This document shows, piece by piece, positions 6,863 through 9,553 of a DNA stretch of 9,553 nt. A program made the position numbers and the translations under genes. The DNA is taken from the NCBI GenBank assembly GCA_012798155.1, contig JAAZNR010000213.1, positions 1 to 9,553 of the forward strand, written 5' to 3'. The notes below the pieces were generated by a model. The model saw nothing but the letters and a program-made list of their open reading frames with translations. It did no database searches and was not told the DNA's origin. How positions within the stretch are numbered: the first letter of the stretch is position 1; every line of letters starts with the position of its first letter. This stretch comes from Thermogutta sp. Its GTDB lineage: Bacteria; Planctomycetota; Planctomycetia; Pirellulales; Thermoguttaceae.

Positions 6863-6863
6863 A

Positions 6864-6883
6864 CCTCGGGCTGACGCCCGAGG
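6864..6883 (+). repeat. Family A hairpin in the 5' leader of the TIGR03790-like gene
   Basis: CCTCGGGC-TGAC-GCCCGAGG, a perfect 8-bp stem. On the gene's strand it ends one base before the GGGAGGA ribosome binding site, and its own end reads GAGGTGG, which is itself Shine-Dalgarno-like. A stem here in the mRNA could affect how ribosomes load. Confidence 0.8.
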
Positions 6884-6932
6884 CTCGCGCTTGCGCGTTG
6901 TGCATTGCCTTTGCGTTTTGCATCCGTTCCCC

Positions 6933-7003
6933 GAGCCGCCGGCGTAAGCAGTGCGAAGCGGGGCGTCTGGGGGCTTCGCTACGCTACGACCCCAGCCACC
7001 CAC
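6933..7003 (+). repeat. Half family A hairpin followed by family B block, copy 6
   Basis: GAGCCGCCGGCGTAAGC (6933-6949) is half of a family A hairpin with a CGGCGG-type arm whose other arm is absent. It is followed by a full family B block: GCGAAGC (6953-6959), CTGGGG (6967-6972), GCTTCGC (6973-6979), CCCCAG (6990-6995) and CCACCCACGCG. Both inverted pairs of the block are perfect. Confidence 0.7.
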
Positions 7004-7014
7004 GCGAACGCCAA

Positions 7015-7037
7015 CACTGCCGGGCAAGCCGGCAGTG
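7015..7037 (-). repeat. Family C hairpin, copy 2
   Basis: CACTGCCGG, loop GCAAG, CCGGCAGTG: a 9-bp stem. On the minus strand the loop reads CTTGC, against CTTGT in the copy at 4698-4720. The flanking GTGCCACTG is shared too. Confidence 0.7.
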
Positions 7038-7085
7038 GCACCCATGCGATCCCAGCCACCCAGCCGGCGGTGGCAGCGCCGCGTC
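7038..7085 (+). repeat. Truncated family B tail
   Basis: ATCCCAGCCACCC followed by AGCCGGCGGTGGCAGCGCCGCG matches the 3' end of the family B block (CCCCAGCCACCC, GGCCGGCGGTGG) without its 5' part. It lies about 20 bases past the end of proS. No other feature is seen between the repeats and proS. Confidence 0.5.
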
Positions 7086-7104
7086 AACGTTCCAATCTTG
7101 GTGG

Positions 7105-8874
7105 TCAGTGGCCCGAGCGGCCCAGTGCCGCGCGAAATCGCGAACCGGTCTCGCGTTCCTCGGCGATCCATGAAGCGATTTGCCGAGCGGCGTCCGGGAC
7201 GGGTATTCGCTCCGCCGCCGAATCCCACCGCCACTTGATCTCGACCTCGCCCTTTTGCAGGCCGCGCTCCCCGACCACCACGCGGAGGGGAAAACCGATC
7301 AAGTCGGCGTCCTTGAACTTGACTCCCGCCCGGACGTCGCGGTCGTCCAGCAACACGTCCACGCCCGCCCGGCTCAATTCGTCGTGCAACGACTGGGCGA
7401 CCTGGGCGCTCTCGGGATGGGCGGCGTTGACGGGCACCACCAGCACCTCGTACGGGGCCAGCGAGACCGGCCAAAGGATGCCGTTGTCGTCGTGGGTGGT
7501 CTCGATCAGGGCGGCCAGGATGCGGTTCACGCCGATCCCGTAGCAGCCCATGATGATCGGGTGCAGCGTCTCGTCCTCGCCCGCATAATTGGCCGACAAC
7601 GCCACCGAGTATTTCGTTCCCAATTTGAAGACGTGGCCGACCTCGATGCAGGGCCGCAGCCGCAGCACGCCGCTGCACCTGGGGCAGGGGTCGTTGTCGG
7701 CGGCGCAGCGGAGGTCGGCGAATTTCTCGGGCCGGAAGTCGCGTCCCACGCTGACGTTTCGCAGGTGCATGTCGGCCTCGTTGGCCCCGGTAACGGCCGC
7801 GGTCATATACTGCACGTCGTAGTCGGCCCAGATGGGGATCGGCTGCTTCAGCCCGACCGGTCCCGCGAAGCCCACCGGCGCCCCGGTCACCTTTTCGATG
7901 ACCGCCGGTTCGGCCAGGGCGACCTCCCGGACCCCCAGGACCCGGCGAATCTTGTTTTCGTTGGCCTCGCGATCGCCGCGAATCAGTACGGCGACCGGCC
8001 TGCCGTCGGCGACGTAGATGAGCGTCTTGATCATGTCCTGTGGGCGGCAGCCCAGCAGCTTGCTGACCTGCTCGATGGTGCTGCTGCCGGGGGTGGGCAC
8101 GCGCTCGATCGGGCACGGCTGGGGCAGGTCGTCCTCGGCCGCCCGGACGCCGATCTCGGCCCGCTCCAGATTCGCCGCGTAGCCGCACTCGCGGCAGTGG
8201 GCGATTTTGTCCTCGCCGTTGCCCGCCGGCACCATGAATTCGTGGCTGGCGTCGCCGCCGATGGGGCCGCTTTCCGCCTCCACCGGGATGTAATCCAGCC
8301 CGCTACGGTCGAAGATCCGGCAGTACGCCCGGTACATGGCCTGATAGCTGCGATTCAATCCCTCCAGCGAGACGTCGAAGCTGTAGGCGTCCTTCATCAG
8401 GAACTCGCTGGTCCGCAGGACGCCGAAACGCGGCCGTTCCTCGTTGCGGAATTTGGTCGAAATCTGGTACAGCGTGATGGGCAACTGCCGGTAGCTGGAG
8501 ATTTGGTGCGCCACCAGATCCGTGACGACTTCCTCGTGCGTGGGGCCGAGGACCGCCAAGACCTTGCGGTTCTGCCGTTTCAGCGCAACCTGGATCAGGA
8601 CGTCGCCGAAGGCCTCCTTGCGGCCGGTTTGTTCCCACAACGAGATGGGGCTGAGAGCGGGCATCAGCAGCTCGACGGCCCCGGCGGCATCCATTTCCTG
8701 CCGGACGATCCGCTCGGCCTTCCTCAATGCCCGCAACCCCAGCGGCAGGTAGGTATAGGCCCCGGCCATGACCTGATGGATCAGCCCGGCGCGGACCATC
8801 AGGATGTGGCTGGGGACTTCCGCACCCTCAGGCGTCTCTTTCAACGTGGGAATGAAGGTCTTGCTCCAGAGCAT
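7105..8874 (-). CDS. proS: Prolyl-tRNA synthetase, bacterial type with editing domain (ProRS)
   Basis: A 589-residue class II aminoacyl-tRNA synthetase that charges tRNA(Pro) with proline. Class II motif 1 surrounds [12 protein letters not shown] (65-76). Conserved stretches GPTHEEV (110-116) and motif 2, [20 protein letters not shown] (141-160), follow. A bacterial editing insertion, which clears mischarged Ala-tRNA(Pro), spans about 225-400 and includes [11 protein letters not shown] and [23 protein letters not shown] (411-423) and motif 3, [16 protein letters not shown] (443-458), complete the catalytic core. The anticodon-binding domain has [12 protein letters not shown] and [20 protein letters not shown] (510-529). 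CRECG (227-231) and CPRC (397-400) flank the editing domain and may bind a metal. I chose the ATG at 8874 because [13 protein letters not shown] is the family's usual N-terminus. An in-frame ATG 77 codons earlier runs through repeat DNA. The ribosome binding site is weak (GGA nine bases upstream). About 18 extra residues follow the usual C-terminus. Confidence 0.96.
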   Translation of the reverse strand: MLWSKTFIPTLKETPEGAEVPSHILMVRAGLIHQVMAGAYTYLPLGLRALRKAERIVRQEMDAAGAVELLMPALSPISLWEQTGRKEAFGDVLIQVALKRQNRKVLAVLGPTHEEVVTDLVAHQISSYRQLPITLYQISTKFRNEERPRFGVLRTSEFLMKDAYSFDVSLEGLNRSYQAMYRAYCRIFDRSGLDYIPVEAESGPIGGDASHEFMVPAGNGEDKIAHCRECGYAANLERAEIGVRAAEDDLPQPCPIERVPTPGSSTIEQVSKLLGCRPQDMIKTLIYVADGRPVAVLIRGDREANENKIRRVLGVREVALAEPAVIEKVTGAPVGFAGPVGLKQPIPIWADYDVQYMTAAVTGANEADMHLRNVSVGRDFRPEKFADLRCAADNDPCPRCSGVLRLRPCIEVGHVFKLGTKYSVALSANYAGEDETLHPIIMGCYGIGVNRILAALIETTHDDNGILWPVSLAPYEVLVVPVNAAHPESAQVAQSLHDELSRAGVDVLLDDRDVRAGVKFKDADLIGFPLRVVVGERGLQKGEVEIKWRWDSAAERIPVPDAARQIASWIAEERETGSRFRAALGRSGH

Positions 8875-8954
8875 GTGGCGATTCCGTGCTGGTAATGGCG
8901 GAAAACGGCGTCGGCCCCAATCGGGTGATTTCGTCTGCGGGATTGAAATACTGG

Positions 8955-8984
8955 ATTCTAAAAGAGTTGGGCGGGAAACGGTAG
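8955..8984 (-). promoter_or_regulatory. Possible proS promoter
   Basis: TAGAAT on the minus strand (8960-8955), matching five of six sigma-70 -10 positions, in a short AT-richer stretch about 80 bases before the proS ATG. The hexamer expected 17 bases upstream (TACCGT) is a poor -35, so only the -10 half has support. Confidence 0.2.
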
Positions 8985-9029
8985 GCGAGTCGGTGTCGTG
9001 CGTCGCGCTCAGCGCTTCGTCGAGCCGCC

Positions 9030-9262
9030 CGTGCGAGCCGGCGGTGGAGGCGATGCCACGACGCGCGACTGGGGGCTGCGCTGCGCTACGACCCCAGGCA
9101 CCCAACTATTTTCCCAGGCACGGGGCCGGTGGTGGATGTGCCGCGAAGCAGAGCGACTGGGGGCTGCGCTACGACCCCAGCCACCCGGCGGCAGCGGGAA
9201 CGGCGCAAGGCGGCGGTGGATGCGCCGCGAAGCAGGCTGACTGGGGGGCTACGCTACGACCC
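9030..9262 (+). repeat. Three family B blocks in a composite tandem, 84-90 bp spacing
   Basis: CTGGGG starts at 9067, 9157 and 9241, each paired with a CCCCAG downstream. The second and third blocks are preceded by GTGGATG(T/C)(G)CCGCGAAGCAG-type sequence (near 9132 and 9216). The inner GCTTCGC has become GCTGCGC, GCTGCGC and GCTACGC, so it no longer pairs perfectly with GCGAAGC, while the outer CTGGGG/CCCCAG pair is kept in all three. The first and third blocks end in GGCACCCAACTATTTTCC, which seeds the array that follows. Confidence 0.75.
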
Positions 9263-9264
9263 CA

Positions 9265-9424
9265 GGCACCCAACTATTTTCCAAGGTACCCGACTATTTT
9301 CCGAGGTACCCGGCTGTTTTGCGCAGTGACCCCGGATTTCCCAGTGACCCGGATATTTTGCCCAGCTACCCGGATATTTTGCCCAAACAACGGGTTTTTT
9401 GTCTGCCACGCGGATATTTTCCCC
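9265..9424 (+). repeat. Eight-unit tandem array, 20-bp period
   Basis: Units resemble ACCCGGATATTTTGCCCAG. The T runs end at 9280, 9300, 9320, 9339, 9359, 9380, 9400 and 9420, so the spacing is 20, 20, 19, 20, 21, 20 and 20 bp. Units 1-3 and 5-6 are closest to each other; 4, 7 and 8 have drifted. There are no unique spacers, so this is not a CRISPR array, and a 20-bp period would shift a reading frame, so it is unlikely to be coding. It lies upstream of proS and grows out of the tail of the last family B block. Confidence 0.8.
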
Positions 9425-9523
9425 ATTTTTCCGGGCGCCCGACCGTTCCGCTCGCCGCCGACCACTCGTTCCGCTCGCGGCCGACCAGCAATTTTTTCGG
9501 TAACTTTGCGTGTTTGACGTGTT

Positions 9524-9540
9524 TACAATAGAGGGGAGGT
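9524..9540 (+). promoter_or_regulatory. Possible leader of a + strand gene beyond the window
   Basis: TACAAT at 9524-9529 resembles a -10 element at the end of an AT-richer stretch (from about 9490), and GAGGGGAGGT at 9531-9540 resembles a ribosome binding site. A -10 and an RBS this close would leave almost no leader, so at most one of the two is likely to be real. No start codon is seen before the window ends. Confidence 0.15.
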
Positions 9541-9553
9541 GCCGCCGCCCGCC

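Noticed and set aside
6849..6923. N-terminal extension of the TIGR03790-like protein from an ATG at 6923
   Set aside because: The extra 25 residues are encoded by a family A hairpin and its flank. The downstream ATG has a strong ribosome binding site and begins a proper signal peptide.
5031..6947. Long + strand open frame opposite the TIGR03790-like gene
   Set aside because: The minus-strand product has a signal peptide, a strong ribosome binding site and family motifs. The + strand product has none of these.
7180..8895. Long + strand open frame opposite proS
   Set aside because: It is the antisense shadow of a clear prolyl-tRNA synthetase gene.
8875..9105. 77-residue N-terminal extension of ProRS from an ATG at 9105
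   Set aside because: It reads through repeat DNA and has no counterpart in the family, whose proteins begin at about [13 protein letters not shown].
9265..9424. CRISPR array
   Set aside because: The units are contiguous 20-bp degenerate repeats with no unique spacers, and no cas gene is visible.
8804..9517. A 237-codon + strand open frame running through the 9030-9424 repeats
   Set aside because: It starts inside proS on the other strand and then reads through family B blocks and a 20-bp array. The recurring IFCP-like peptides come from the DNA repeat, and the 20-bp step shifts frame.
9265..9553. Replication origin or iteron cluster
   Set aside because: No DnaA-box-like TTATCCACA sequence and no replication gene is present. 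The array is better explained as amplification of a repeat tail.

Overview
GC-rich bacterial chromosomal DNA, most likely from a planctomycete or a close relative. The assignment is an inference. It rests on large hairpin-rich repeat blocks in every intergenic gap, a secreted TIGR03790-type protein, and a three-subunit, diheme-type succinate dehydrogenase. No mobile element, CRISPR array or RNA gene is visible. The window holds five genes that can be called with confidence, plus the tail of a sixth.

Layout. (1) 1-120, + strand: the last 39 codons of a class II fumarase/aspartase-family enzyme. (2) 122-394: repeats between two convergent 3' ends. (3) 395-4189, - strand: an sdhC-sdhA-sdhB operon encoding succinate dehydrogenase with one cytochrome b subunit. 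(4) 4190-4958: about 770 bases without a gene, holding a possible sdh promoter and then a dense run of repeats. (5) 4959-6848, - strand: a secreted protein with a TIGR03790-like domain and a beta-rich, probably Ig-like C-terminal part. (6) 6849-7104: repeats. (7) 7105-8874, - strand: bacterial-type prolyl-tRNA synthetase. (8) 8875-9553: the proS leader, then repeats including a 20-bp tandem array, then an AT-richer stretch that may lead into a gene beyond the window.

How the genes fit together. SdhCAB oxidises succinate to fumarate and passes electrons to quinone. The truncated + strand enzyme would hydrate fumarate if it is a fumarase, so the left third of the window is probably a TCA-cycle neighbourhood. 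proS and the secreted protein have no obvious functional tie to it.

The most unusual content is intergenic. About 1.5 kb is built from three recurring parts. Family A is an 8-bp hairpin of form CC-N4-GC-TNAC-GC-N4'-GG; its arms change between copies but always stay complementary. Family B is a block of form CTGGGG-GCTTCGCT...-CCCCAG-CCACCCGGCCG, always in the same orientation here. Family C is a CACTGCCGG/CCGGCAGTG hairpin. They form local tandem arrays with periods of 27, 59, about 84-90 and 20 bp. They fill the gaps right up to stop codons and ribosome binding sites without entering the core of any gene.
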